From assembly GCA_035518875.1 (NCBI GenBank), contig DATIXD010000092.1:1-24021 (forward strand): DNA of 24,021 nt. The letters run 5' to 3'. This DNA is from DATIXD01 sp035518875 (GTDB lineage Bacteria; Pseudomonadota; Gammaproteobacteria; Methylococcales; Methylococcaceae). Positions 1 to 7,004 of the stretch are shown here, piece after piece; the stretch's first letter is position 1, and the number at the start of each line of letters is the position of its first letter. The notes beneath the pieces were generated by a model. That model was not told the origin of the DNA. It searched no databases and saw only the letters and a list, made by a program, of their open reading frames with translations. A program made the position numbers and the translations under genes.

Positions 1-300
1 CAATCCAAAACCTACCCATACCGGCATGTTGATGGGCTCTTTCAGCAGTATCACGCCATAAATGACCGAACTGATGGTCACCAGTCCGATCCAGATAAAA
101 ACGGATACCGTGAAACCCGTGTTAATGAGGCTCAACAGAAAAAACAACCCGGCCAATGCAAAGCAAGTTACGGGTATGTACCAGAACTCGGGATTCGGAC
201 CGATGCCGAGTTGTGGAAGCCCCTTCGTGATCGCACCACATGAAATCAAAGCGACTACTTCGCTTGCCACCGAAAGCCACATATATAAAGATATCGCCAT
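1..300 (-). CDS. SMR-family small multidrug-resistance-like transporter (3' end outside window)
   Basis: Reading from the ATG at 300 towards base 1 gives 100 open codons starting MAISLYMWLSVASEVVALIS; the stop lies beyond the window. Small multidrug resistance (EmrE-like) proteins are ~105-120-residue inner-membrane proteins with four helices that work as dimers and exchange cationic compounds for protons. Visible here are a first helix with a glutamate at residue 14, the position of the essential EmrE Glu14, two further hydrophobic segments, and an FIWIGLVTISSVIYG stretch followed by KEPINMPVWVGFGL, matching the third helix and the start of the fourth. An AGGAT-type ribosome site lies 7 bases before the ATG. 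The upstream GNAT gene ends 44 bases away on the same strand, so the two are probably co-transcribed. Substrate cannot be told; a divergent non-drug SMR subtype is possible. Confidence 0.75.
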   Translation of the reverse strand, partial: MAISLYMWLSVASEVVALISCGAITKGLPQLGIGPNPEFWYIPVTCFALAGLFFLLSLINTGFTVSVFIWIGLVTISSVIYGVILLKEPINMPVWVGFGL

Positions 301-344
301 GGTGATCCTACTTTGTCGTTGGTTATTAACTGGAAAGCGCCAGC

Positions 345-1607
345 TTATAGCAGGTGATCGTTTAGTGGTATCTCGCCCCAGACATTGTTTTCCCTGTAGG
401 ATGCCGATGAGGCGGATTTGTCGACGTACCATCGCCCAACTTCGCCACATTCCCAGACATCTTCCGCGATTTCTTCCCAGAGTCCAAAATTGTAAGATTG
501 ATGATATTGGTAAAACTCTTGAAGAGGTACGGTGCGCACCATCGCTTGGTCGGCGATCTTGAGTAGACGCATCCGTTTCCACCAAAGCGATCGTAGCCAA
601 GGGTCGTAGGGTTGATCGGTGCCAGGTTTTCTCATTTCGCAGTAGCGTTTGAAGTCCAAATCATAACCGATCAATGATTTCGCGAGCCCGTAGCCGCTCG
701 GTCTGAATGGGCTGATGATATGCTCGATTCCCAGTTTTCCAAACTTTTCCCTGACGTGATCGATAATCAGGCCCGGAATCTTTTTGCCTTGGTGGCTGGG
801 CGATACGCTCATTGACATCAGCACCAAGGTGTTTCCCTCGGAAGCGTAAGTGCCTAAATAATCCCTGCGAACTCCGGCAATCTCGTCCCAGGTGGTCAAC
901 TTGTGAATATCCCCGTCCCAATTAACCCGGTTCATCGAGAGACTCGCCAGGAATTGATCATTGTCGTCGATGACTAGGAGTTGGCCTTCCGGAAAAACGC
1001 TGGCCTGGTGTGAGATCTCTTGCGGCGAGTACCTCAGCCACGGCGCCCATGCAAGTGCTTCCAATTCGGAATACACTTTAAAAGCGCTTTGCGGTGTGAT
1101 GTCGGTAATAAGAAACTCCCCTAGCGGGGATGGGTTTTGGTCATGCCGGATCGTGTCCGACTGTATTCCCAGGTCACGAGTCTGTTCCGGCCCGGCGATG
1201 TCCGCAGGCTGGAGTTGCTGCCGATGCTGCAGCGCATAGCCCAGCATTTGAAAGAACTGGCAGAGGAAATCCTCGATCAGGTTCAGTTCCAGTTCGGAAA
1301 AACGTTCGCTCCGGGTGAGCCCCCATTCGCCGATGCTTTCGTTTTCGAACATCAAATTGTAAGTGTATCTATGGCGGCCTGTTTTTCCGGCGGTGAACTC
1401 CAGGTTCAAGGCGTGATTTTGGAAGGAATAACCGCTGTGGGGAACAAGGGGTTGTAAGTGTGCGCTGAACTGATCGAGCGATTGTCTGATTTCCGGGATT
1501 GTCTGGAATGCGTCGCTCATTTCCTGATAGGGGAGATGAACCCCCCTGCTTTTTTTTCCGTTCCCAGTGTTTGAAATGACGGCGACTTGGCGGGTGTTTG
1601 TATTCAT
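345..1607 (-). CDS. GAF-like / GNAT N-acetyltransferase fusion protein
   Basis: A 420-residue soluble protein. Residues ~45-135 look like a GAF-type sensor half: a short mixed region, then SIGEWGLTRSERFSELELN and a long helix ending LQHRQQLQ, the pattern seen in GAF domains that precede diguanylate cyclase or LuxR outputs. Residues ~165-330 look like a GNAT acetyltransferase: a strand with LLVIDDNDQFLASLSMNRV, and SVSPSHQGKKIPGLIIDHV (268-286), which has the Q-G-K-K acetyl-CoA pyrophosphate loop and following helix. A ~90-residue tryptophan-rich tail (SLWWKRMRLLK) follows. The start is set by GGGAGGAG five bases before the ATG. An SMR transporter gene follows 44 bases downstream. The acetyl acceptor is unknown. 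A8 and G6 runs lie in codons ~17-23. GAF assignment is moderate, GNAT fairly firm. Confidence 0.75.
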   Translation of the reverse strand: MNTNTRQVAVISNTGNGKKSRGVHLPYQEMSDAFQTIPEIRQSLDQFSAHLQPLVPHSGYSFQNHALNLEFTAGKTGRHRYTYNLMFENESIGEWGLTRSERFSELELNLIEDFLCQFFQMLGYALQHRQQLQPADIAGPEQTRDLGIQSDTIRHDQNPSPLGEFLITDITPQSAFKVYSELEALAWAPWLRYSPQEISHQASVFPEGQLLVIDDNDQFLASLSMNRVNWDGDIHKLTTWDEIAGVRRDYLGTYASEGNTLVLMSMSVSPSHQGKKIPGLIIDHVREKFGKLGIEHIISPFRPSGYGLAKSLIGYDLDFKRYCEMRKPGTDQPYDPWLRSLWWKRMRLLKIADQAMVRTVPLQEFYQYHQSYNFGLWEEIAEDVWECGEVGRWYVDKSASSASYRENNVWGEIPLNDHLL

Positions 1608-1630
1608 GACGCTCCTCCCATGGGGAATAC

Positions 1631-1698
1631 CGTTGATTAACTTTGGCGACCCCTATGCGATTCCCGCGCCATCCGACAATTACATCGTGTAATCAACG
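1631..1698. repeat. Inverted repeats (possible operator) upstream of the GNAT gene
   Basis: CGTTGATTA at 1631-1639 recurs as its exact complement TAATCAACG at 1690-1698, with 50 bases between. The right arm overlaps a second perfect palindrome, ATTACA-TCG-TGTAAT (1679-1693). Both arms lie between the candidate promoter and the GNAT ribosome site. This could be a pair of binding half-sites bridged by a looping regulator, or a long-range RNA stem in the leader. No regulator gene is adjacent. Confidence 0.4.
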
Positions 1699-1700
1699 AC

Positions 1701-1729
1701 ATAATTTATGAATATCCGGCCGCTGTAAA
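1701..1729 (-). promoter_or_regulatory. Candidate sigma-70 promoter for the GNAT-SMR pair
   Basis: On the minus strand TTTACA (1724-1729) is followed after 17 bases by AATTAT (1701-1706), matching 5 of 6 and 4 of 6 consensus bases. The predicted start of transcription near 1694 falls inside the ATTACA-N3-TGTAAT palindrome, a normal place for a repressor site. Read by eye only. Confidence 0.35.
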
Positions 1730-1917
1730 AATGATGGACACCGACCCTGAGTGCTTTGACTCAAAGCATTGGGAATTTGATGCCGGTTCAAGGCGACGGG
1801 CATTTCGATTCACGGCGCGCCGTACCGTTTGGTGCTTGCGCGTGAGAGGAACAGGGACGGCTTATTGGAAGAAAGCGGTGAGCGAAAATCCGGGCAGTGG
1901 GAGAAGAGATGTTTGCC

Positions 1918-3912
1918 CTAGAAATGGTAGGTAAACCAAAGGCGGTAATTGCGGCCATCTTGAGGAATTAGATCGACTGAGGTTTGTTGGCCGGGGACAT
2001 TGGTGTATTGCTTGTCCAGAAAGTTGTAGATTGAGCCGGAAATATCCAGGTTCGGAATCAGCCGGTTGGCGGTAAGCGTCAGGTTGACCACGCTATAGCT
2101 CGGAGACGTGCTGACTTTGGCTTGACGGTCGCTCACGAATTGCCATTCGATGCCCGCTCGCAGGCGCTCGTTGTATAACGGGGTCGATAGATTCAATTTG
2201 GCCAGATGCTTAGGGGAATTGATCAACCAGTCGCCGGTGCTCTGGTCTTTGGCGTAGGCAAACGCATAGCTGCTACGCAGACGGGTGCCGTTGCGCCAGC
2301 GATATTCGCTCTCGAATTCCAGCCCTTGTGTTTGTACGGACTGGCTGTTGGCAAAGACCAATAGTCCGTCCGAAGGATCTTCGACCTGCCGGATCAGGTC
2401 GCTGATGTCGTAGCGAAAGGCGGTTGCGGTGAGACGGAGATTGCTCGTGGGTTGGTACTCCGCCACTGCTTCATAGGTCGTGATGTGCTCCGGCCCAAGG
2501 CTCTCGGGGGTTTTTGTGCCGGGTGTGGTGTAGCGGAGTTCGTACAGCTGGGGAGCGCGAAATGCTGTCCCATAGAGCATCTTGAGCGTCAGGTCATCTC
2601 TCGCCCTGACGATCAGGCCCAGACGGGGATTCAGGGTATCGCCGGAAACGCTGTACTCATCGTAGCGCAGCCCCGCGTTCAGCGTCAGGAAATCGAATGG
2701 CGTGTATTCGTCCTGTAAATAGAATCCATACCAGTGGCTGGACGTGTTGACATCGGTAAAGACGTTACGGGGTGTGACAGCGTCGAAATTCAGCATGAAC
2801 TGTTGAAAGTTGCTCTGATATATGCTGCCCAGCAGCAATCGATGCTCGTTGAGATCCCAGATCATCCTGGCTTCTCCACCCCACCATTGGCTTTCCTGTC
2901 TGTCCTTATTGTGAAAGAAACCCCCGCCGCTCTCATTGGCGTAGGTAAACAGGGAAGAATAGTCGTAAAGGCCGTAATAAAGCCGCCCTTGCGCACTGAT
3001 CGTGTCGGTTAGACGGTCGTCGTAACGCGCTTCAACGAAACCCTGACGGTCGTCGTAAAATCCGGGCTGATCGGGGGCTGAGCCGAATAACGGGATAGGG
3101 AAGTCTTTTTTGCGATCTACGAAGGCGCCCTCCAACGTGAAAGCCCCGTAACCAAATTTACCGAAAGCCCGTTCCATGCCCGTTGAGTCGAGATTGCGGG
3201 CGTGAAAGGGGGTATCGTCCGGATTGTCGAAATCACGGTAGAACAAGTTTTTGTGGCCGTCACTGTAGTAACGCGAAGCACTTAACAGTACATCGGCGCC
3301 ATTTTCGAAACGCTGGCCGTACGTGGCTTTCTCCCGGTCGCTGCCGTAACTGGCGAAACCGCCGGCCAACTCGGCGCCCTTGACGTCCGCTCCCTGTTTG
3401 GTGATGACATTCATCACGCCGAACACCGCATTGCTGCCATAGATCGATGAACCCGATCCGGGCACGAATTCGATGCGTTTCACATTCTCCATATCGATGA
3501 TGCCTTCCGTGCCTAGATAGGCTTGGTCATAAATGACATCGTTGACGCGCCGTCCATCAATCATCAGCAGCAGGCGGGAGTTATAGTCGCCGGTGGGTCC
3601 GAAACCGCGCGCCCCGAAATAGTCGTACACGCGATCATAGGTGATGTTGATTCCGCGAATGCTGCGTAGCGCGTCCGCCAGGGTTCGATAGCCGTATTCG
3701 CGTATGTCCTGATCGGTGATGACGGTGACCGCTGCCGGCGCATCCATCGTTTTTTGGGGGAACTTAGAGGCGGTGGTGACCTCCAGGTTCATGAGCTGTT
3801 CCAGCGGCATTTCGGTGATATCTGGCTCCTGCGCGGCTTGCGCCGTCGGGATCAAGCGGCAATTCAGCAGCAGGGCGCTGCACAGGATCAGTAAACATCG
3901 CCAGTGTGGCAT
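1918..3912 (-). CDS. TonB-dependent outer-membrane receptor
   Basis: A 664-residue protein. It has an N-terminal signal peptide (hydrophobic core ~6-16, likely cleavage after TAQA near residue 26), then a plug domain at ~50-175 with the hallmarks DAPAAVTVITDQDIREYGYR, LLLMIDGRRVND and SGSSIYGSNAVFGVMNVITK. A ~490-residue beta-barrel follows and ends in YRLWFTYHF, with the terminal phenylalanine needed for outer-membrane insertion. Receptors of this class import chelated metals, vitamins or other large solutes using TonB energy; the substrate cannot be read here. The lead-in MPLEQLMNLEVTTASKFPQ is typical of receptors found beside YfiR/hybrid-kinase/c-di-GMP modules, and such a module starts 2.5 kb away at 6470. 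It is divergent from the PfkB gene (167 bases between starts). The ribosome site is weak. Confidence 0.93.
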   Translation of the reverse strand: MPHWRCLLILCSALLLNCRLIPTAQAAQEPDITEMPLEQLMNLEVTTASKFPQKTMDAPAAVTVITDQDIREYGYRTLADALRSIRGINITYDRVYDYFGARGFGPTGDYNSRLLLMIDGRRVNDVIYDQAYLGTEGIIDMENVKRIEFVPGSGSSIYGSNAVFGVMNVITKQGADVKGAELAGGFASYGSDREKATYGQRFENGADVLLSASRYYSDGHKNLFYRDFDNPDDTPFHARNLDSTGMERAFGKFGYGAFTLEGAFVDRKKDFPIPLFGSAPDQPGFYDDRQGFVEARYDDRLTDTISAQGRLYYGLYDYSSLFTYANESGGGFFHNKDRQESQWWGGEARMIWDLNEHRLLLGSIYQSNFQQFMLNFDAVTPRNVFTDVNTSSHWYGFYLQDEYTPFDFLTLNAGLRYDEYSVSGDTLNPRLGLIVRARDDLTLKMLYGTAFRAPQLYELRYTTPGTKTPESLGPEHITTYEAVAEYQPTSNLRLTATAFRYDISDLIRQVEDPSDGLLVFANSQSVQTQGLEFESEYRWRNGTRLRSSYAFAYAKDQSTGDWLINSPKHLAKLNLSTPLYNERLRAGIEWQFVSDRQAKVSTSPSYSVVNLTLTANRLIPNLDISGSIYNFLDKQYTNVPGQQTSVDLIPQDGRNYRLWFTYHF

Positions 3913-4079
3913 GACTAAATCAATCTTCGGCGAAATTCTGCGGAATGGGGGGCTGCGAAAATAAGTCTAGTTCAGTTCGCCAGGTACAATGGGGAAGGGC
4001 GGATCGCTGGAAGCGCTTTGAAAGTCGCTCTGCTTCTCGCCTCACGGCTCTTTCAGTTGTCTTATGGGGTGCTTCGGAC

Positions 4080-4961
4080 ATGATCCGACAAATCATTTGC
4101 GCGGGAAGTCTCAATGTGGATCTCACGTTTCAAATTCCCCGCATGCCCGAGGAACACGAAAAACTCCGCTGCAGTGAAACACGGGTCTCCTGCGGAGGTT
4201 CCGCCGCCAATACGGCTCACTGGCTTGCCAGGCTGGGCGTGGATACGCGGATGCTCGGCTGTGTGGGCGAGGATGTCTTCGGCGGTTTGTGCGTCGATGC
4301 GCTGAGGGCGGTCGGGGTCGATGTGCAATTGATCCAGCGCACCCGCGAGGCCGCCACCGGCATGGCGGCCATTCTGGTCAATCCGAGCAGCAAGCGCATG
4401 GTGACTTCGGGTGGCGCGAACGCCTGCCTCGAAGTGGAACGAGTACCCTTGGAGATATTCGGCCCCGGCGTGCATCTGCATGTGGCAACACCCTTGTTCT
4501 CGATCGCGCTGCCCTTGCTGCGTAGGGCGAAACAGGCCGGTGCGACGACCTCTTGCGATCTCGACGGCGAATCCTGCCCCGAACTCTCACCGCTGCTGGA
4601 TTTTTGTTTGATGAATCAAACCGATCTGACCCGCTGGCTCGGCTCTGTCACGGTCCGAGAGGCTTGGGAAAGATTGGGCAGTAGTGCAAATCTGATCGTG
4701 ACCCAAGGCGCGCGCGGTGCGACCGCCGTCGCTGCGGGCGCGGAAGTGTTCGCCTCTGCCTTCGATGTACCGGTGGTCGACCGCACCGGCGGCGGCGATG
4801 CTTTCGACGCGGGTTTCTTGTTCGGCTTGGCACAGGGGGGCAGCCTGGCGACTTGCCTGCGCATGGGGCTGTTCATGGCTGCCGGCGTGGTGGCGGGAGT
4901 CGGCGCTCGCCCTGATACGGTCGATCTGGAAAGTCTAGGGCGGTTTTCCCGCTCCTCATAA
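4080..4961 (+). CDS. PfkB-family carbohydrate/nucleoside kinase
   Basis: A 293-residue cytoplasmic kinase of the ribokinase/PfkB family, which phosphorylates a sugar or nucleoside hydroxyl using ATP. Visible are the N-terminal strand IICAGSLNVDL, the substrate-binding glycine motif CGGSAANTAHWLARLG (38-53), the middle NQTD segment, LIVTQGARGA, and the C-terminal signature DRTGGGDAFDAGF (234-246) with the presumed catalytic base Asp240. The open frame extends upstream to 3945, but the ATG at 4080 gives the normal family length and starts right at the first strand, so I use it. No strong ribosome site is visible. It lies 43 bases upstream of prfB on the same strand. Substrate is unassigned; ribokinase, adenosine kinase or another sugar kinase are all possible. 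Confidence 0.88.
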   Translation: MIRQIICAGSLNVDLTFQIPRMPEEHEKLRCSETRVSCGGSAANTAHWLARLGVDTRMLGCVGEDVFGGLCVDALRAVGVDVQLIQRTREAATGMAAILVNPSSKRMVTSGGANACLEVERVPLEIFGPGVHLHVATPLFSIALPLLRRAKQAGATTSCDLDGESCPELSPLLDFCLMNQTDLTRWLGSVTVREAWERLGSSANLIVTQGARGATAVAAGAEVFASAFDVPVVDRTGGGDAFDAGFLFGLAQGGSLATCLRMGLFMAAGVVAGVGARPDTVDLESLGRFSRSS

Positions 4962-5004
4962 TAGTGTAAAATTTCCTCTTTTTTATCAGGCAAAACAAAA
5001 GGCT

Positions 5005-6103
5005 ATGCGCGAACTGAATCCGCTTTACAACCAGATCAAAGATTTGAAGGGCCGCCACGAAGGCCTTAGGGGGTATCTTTGACTTCGAGAACAAACAGGA
5101 ACGTTTGACGGAGGTTCTGCGCGAACTGGAAGACCCGAAAATCTGGGACCAGCCCGAGAAGGCGCAGAATTTAGGTAAGGAGCGTGGGCAGCTGGAACAG
5201 GTCGTGAATACGCTCCTCGGGCTGGAGCGCGGCATCGCGGACGCCGAGGAATTGCTGGCGCTCGCCGTCGAGGAAAACGACGAGGATACGGTGGAGACCG
5301 TCGCAATGGATTTGGAGAACTGTGAACGCGAGATTGCAGGTCTCGAATTCCGCCGGATGTTTTCCGGCGAAATGGACCCGAATAACGCCTTCCTCGATAT
5401 TCAGGCCGGCTCCGGCGGTACCGAGGCGCAGGATTGGGCGGAAATGCTGTTGCGCATGTATCTGCGCTGGGGCGAGCGGAAAGGTTTCACGACCGAGCTG
5501 GTCGAAGTCTCGCCGGGCGAAGTGGCGGGCATCAAGAGCGCCACCGTCAAATTCGAGGGCGATTACGCTTTCGGCTGGCTACGAACCGAAACCGGCGTGC
5601 ACCGACTGGTCAGGAAATCCCCGTTCGATTCCGGCAACCGGCGGCACACCTCATTTTCATCAGTGTTTGTTTCCCCCGAGGTTGACGACAACATCGACAT
5701 CGACATCAATCCGGCGGACTTGCGCGTCGATGTCTACCGCGCCAGCGGGGCGGGCGGACAGCATGTCAATAGGACCGAATCGGCGGTGCGCATCACCCAC
5801 AACCCCACGGGCATCGTGGTTCAGTGCCAGAGCGATCGCTCCCAGCACAAAAACCGCGACACGGCGATGAAACAGCTCAAATCGAAGCTGTACGAATTGG
5901 AAATGATGAAGCGCAGTGCAGAACAGCAGGCACTGGAGCAGACCAAGTCGGACATCGGCTGGGGCAGCCAGATTCGCTCGTATGTGCTGGACCAATCGCG
6001 CATCAAGGACCTTCGAACCGGTGTCGAAACCGGCAATCCGCAGGCGGTGCTCGATGGCGATCTGGATTTCTTCATCGAGGCCAGCCTGAAAGGCGGGCTC
6101 TAA
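5005..6103 (+). CDS. prfB: Peptide chain release factor 2 (RF2), +1 frameshift at 5080
   Basis: RF2 ends translation at UGA and UAA codons. The first 25 codons (5005-5079) end at an in-frame TGA (5080-5082). Skipping T5080 continues the reading frame from 5081 to 6103, giving 365 residues, the length of E. coli RF2. Diagnostic parts are the codon-recognition tripeptide SPF in LVRKSPFDSGNRRHTSF, the catalytic GGQ loop in RASGAGGQHVNRTESAVR, and the conserved ending SLKGGL. The residue four before GGQ is alanine (RASGAGGQ), the commoner form, rather than the threonine of E. coli K-12. The coding sequence is intact and the in-frame stop is regulatory. The usual neighbour lysS is absent; a non-coding stretch follows. 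An AAGG ribosome site sits close to the ATG. Confidence 0.98.
5068..5083 (+). promoter_or_regulatory. prfB: Programmed +1 frameshift site of prfB
   Basis: The sequence AGGGGGTATCTTTGAC holds the classic parts: an internal Shine-Dalgarno-like AGGGGG (5068-5073), the slippery CTT codon (5077-5079), the in-frame TGA (5080-5082) and a C after it (5083) that weakens termination. When RF2 is scarce, ribosomes pause at TGA, slip forward one base and make RF2, so the factor controls its own synthesis. The site matches the E. coli one base for base across these positions. Confidence 0.97.
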
Positions 6104-6469
6104 TCCTGATTCCCTCTCCATAAAATCAACAAGCTTTATAGGGCGGGTTAGGCCCGGCGGGAAGCGTCTTCTCCAAGGACGGAGGAAACAGACCCGCCAA
6201 ACGGCGCCGAATCGCCGGCTTACGCTGCGCTAGCTCACTCACAACTTTTTCCCTTCCCTGACAAAGTTCTGATAGGCCCCACCTAGAGGCCGCGCACCAA
6301 TACCCCCGGTTCGAGGCTCTTTCGACGGCGGGGGGGGGGAAGCCTCGCGCTGGCCGATCGGGGGCGATGGATTGCGTCGGCGTAAAGCCGAGTTTCGTCG
6401 CGCGTCGTCCCGCGGGGCCTTTTGGCGTTTTGACCTAGACTAATGGCGTCCACAAGGGAGTTTCCCAGG
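6104..6469. other. Non-coding stretch between prfB and the YfiR operon
   Basis: No convincing gene is seen in these 366 bases. The left part (about 6136-6240) resembles a degraded REP-type repeat. The right part is GC-rich with a run of ten G (6330-6339) inside an inverted pair CGAGGCT (6312-6318) / AGCCTCG (6341-6347). The run lies ~130 bases before the yfiR start, so it may sit in the operon leader or promoter. I looked for a c-di-GMP-I riboswitch because of the downstream genes; its GACGCAAAGCC core is not present. No clear -35/-10 pair was found. Confidence 0.5.
6136..6240. repeat. Degraded REP-like palindromic repeat
   Basis: A segment beginning TATAGGGCGGGTTAGGC and ending CGGCTTACGCTGCGCTAGC recalls the extragenic repeats common in gammaproteobacteria, in which GGCGGGTTAG-type and CTAACCCGCC-type arms face each other. 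The arms GGCGGGT (6142-6148) and ACCCGCC (6192-6198) are exact complements 43 bases apart; the outer copies have decayed. Only one copy is present in this window, so the repetitive nature is inferred from resemblance. Confidence 0.4.
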
Positions 6470-7000
6470 GTGCCGCTCAAGTTTCCGCTGCAATTGATTT
6501 CCATAGCCTTGCTGGGTTGGATGGCCGCCTCCAGCGCCGAACAAATGTCCGAGTATTCGGTTAAAGCCGTCTTTCTATACAACTTCACCAAGTTTACTCA
6601 ATGGCCGCAGTCCGGCCAATCGACCGCCTTCGAGCTCTGTGTGATGGGCGCTGATCCTTTCGGCGACGCGCTGGCGACGATCGAAGGCAAGCAAGCCCAG
6701 GGGCGCGAATTGCACGTCAAACGGAACGTGAGTTTGGAGGAAGCGAAAACCTGCCAGGTTCTGTTCATCAATGAACCCGAGCAAAGCCGCTTGGGGACGC
6801 TTCTCCGCCGGCTCGAGAAGGTGCCCGTTCTGACGGTCGGCGATACCGACGGGTTTGCCGAAGCCGGCGGGATGATCGGTCTGTTGATGGATGACAACCG
6901 GGTGCAGTTCGAGGTCAATCTAAAGGCTGTGGAAAGGGCCGGCATCACCATCAGTTCCCAGTTGCTGAAACTGGCCCGTGACATCAAGGGCGGAAGGTAG
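6470..7000 (+). CDS. YfiR-like (DUF4154) periplasmic protein
   Basis: A secreted periplasmic protein of ~176 residues. In Pseudomonas, YfiR is a periplasmic repressor of the diguanylate cyclase YfiN, linking envelope state to c-di-GMP; DUF4154 proteins also occur beside hybrid kinases. The family pattern is clear: EYSVKAVFLYNFTKFTQWP at the mature start, FELCVMGADPFGDAL, CQVLFINEPEQSRLGTLLRRL, VLTVGDTDGFAEAGGMIGL and a C-terminal INXXA-like SSQLLKLARDI. I choose the GTG at 6470: it has AAGGGAG eight bases upstream and gives MPLKFPLQLISIALLGWMAA, a clean signal peptide ending SSA. The in-frame ATG at 6443 has no ribosome site. The hybrid kinase gene starts five bases after the stop, so this is the first gene of a three-gene operon. 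Confidence 0.9.
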   Translation: MPLKFPLQLISIALLGWMAASSAEQMSEYSVKAVFLYNFTKFTQWPQSGQSTAFELCVMGADPFGDALATIEGKQAQGRELHVKRNVSLEEAKTCQVLFINEPEQSRLGTLLRRLEKVPVLTVGDTDGFAEAGGMIGLLMDDNRVQFEVNLKAVERAGITISSQLLKLARDIKGGR

Positions 7001-7004
7001 TCCC

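Larger units (their letters stand above)
1608..1917. other. Intergenic leader upstream of the GNAT gene with several inverted repeats
   Basis: This 310-base gap lies between the stop of the TonB receptor and the start of the GNAT gene, both on the minus strand. It holds a candidate promoter (1701-1729, minus), a 9-bp inverted pair (1631-1639 and 1690-1698), a compact palindrome ATTACA-TCG-TGTAAT (1679-1693) and a 17-base palindrome TGCTTTGA-C-TCAAAGCA (1752-1768). No ORF here has convincing coding character. No T-rich tail follows the last palindrome on the minus strand, so it does not look like a standard terminator for the receptor gene. Confidence 0.5.

Noticed and set aside
62..562. Plus-strand open frame of 166 codons
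   Set aside because: It runs across the SMR gene, the intergenic gap and the end of the GNAT gene, and has no coding character.
3945..4079. N-terminal extension of the PfkB kinase
   Set aside because: The extra 45 residues precede the first conserved strand and exceed the normal family length.
5080..5082. In-frame TGA suggesting prfB is a pseudogene
   Set aside because: It is the programmed frameshift stop; the rest of RF2 is full length with SPF and GGQ intact.
6300..6330. tRNA T-arm-like GGTTCGAGG
   Set aside because: The flanking bases do not form a T-stem and there is no acceptor stem or anticodon arm around it.
6378..6420. Possible c-di-GMP-I riboswitch before the YfiR operon
   Set aside because: GGCGTAAAGCCG only loosely resembles the GACGCAAAGCC core, and the partner loop and stems are missing.
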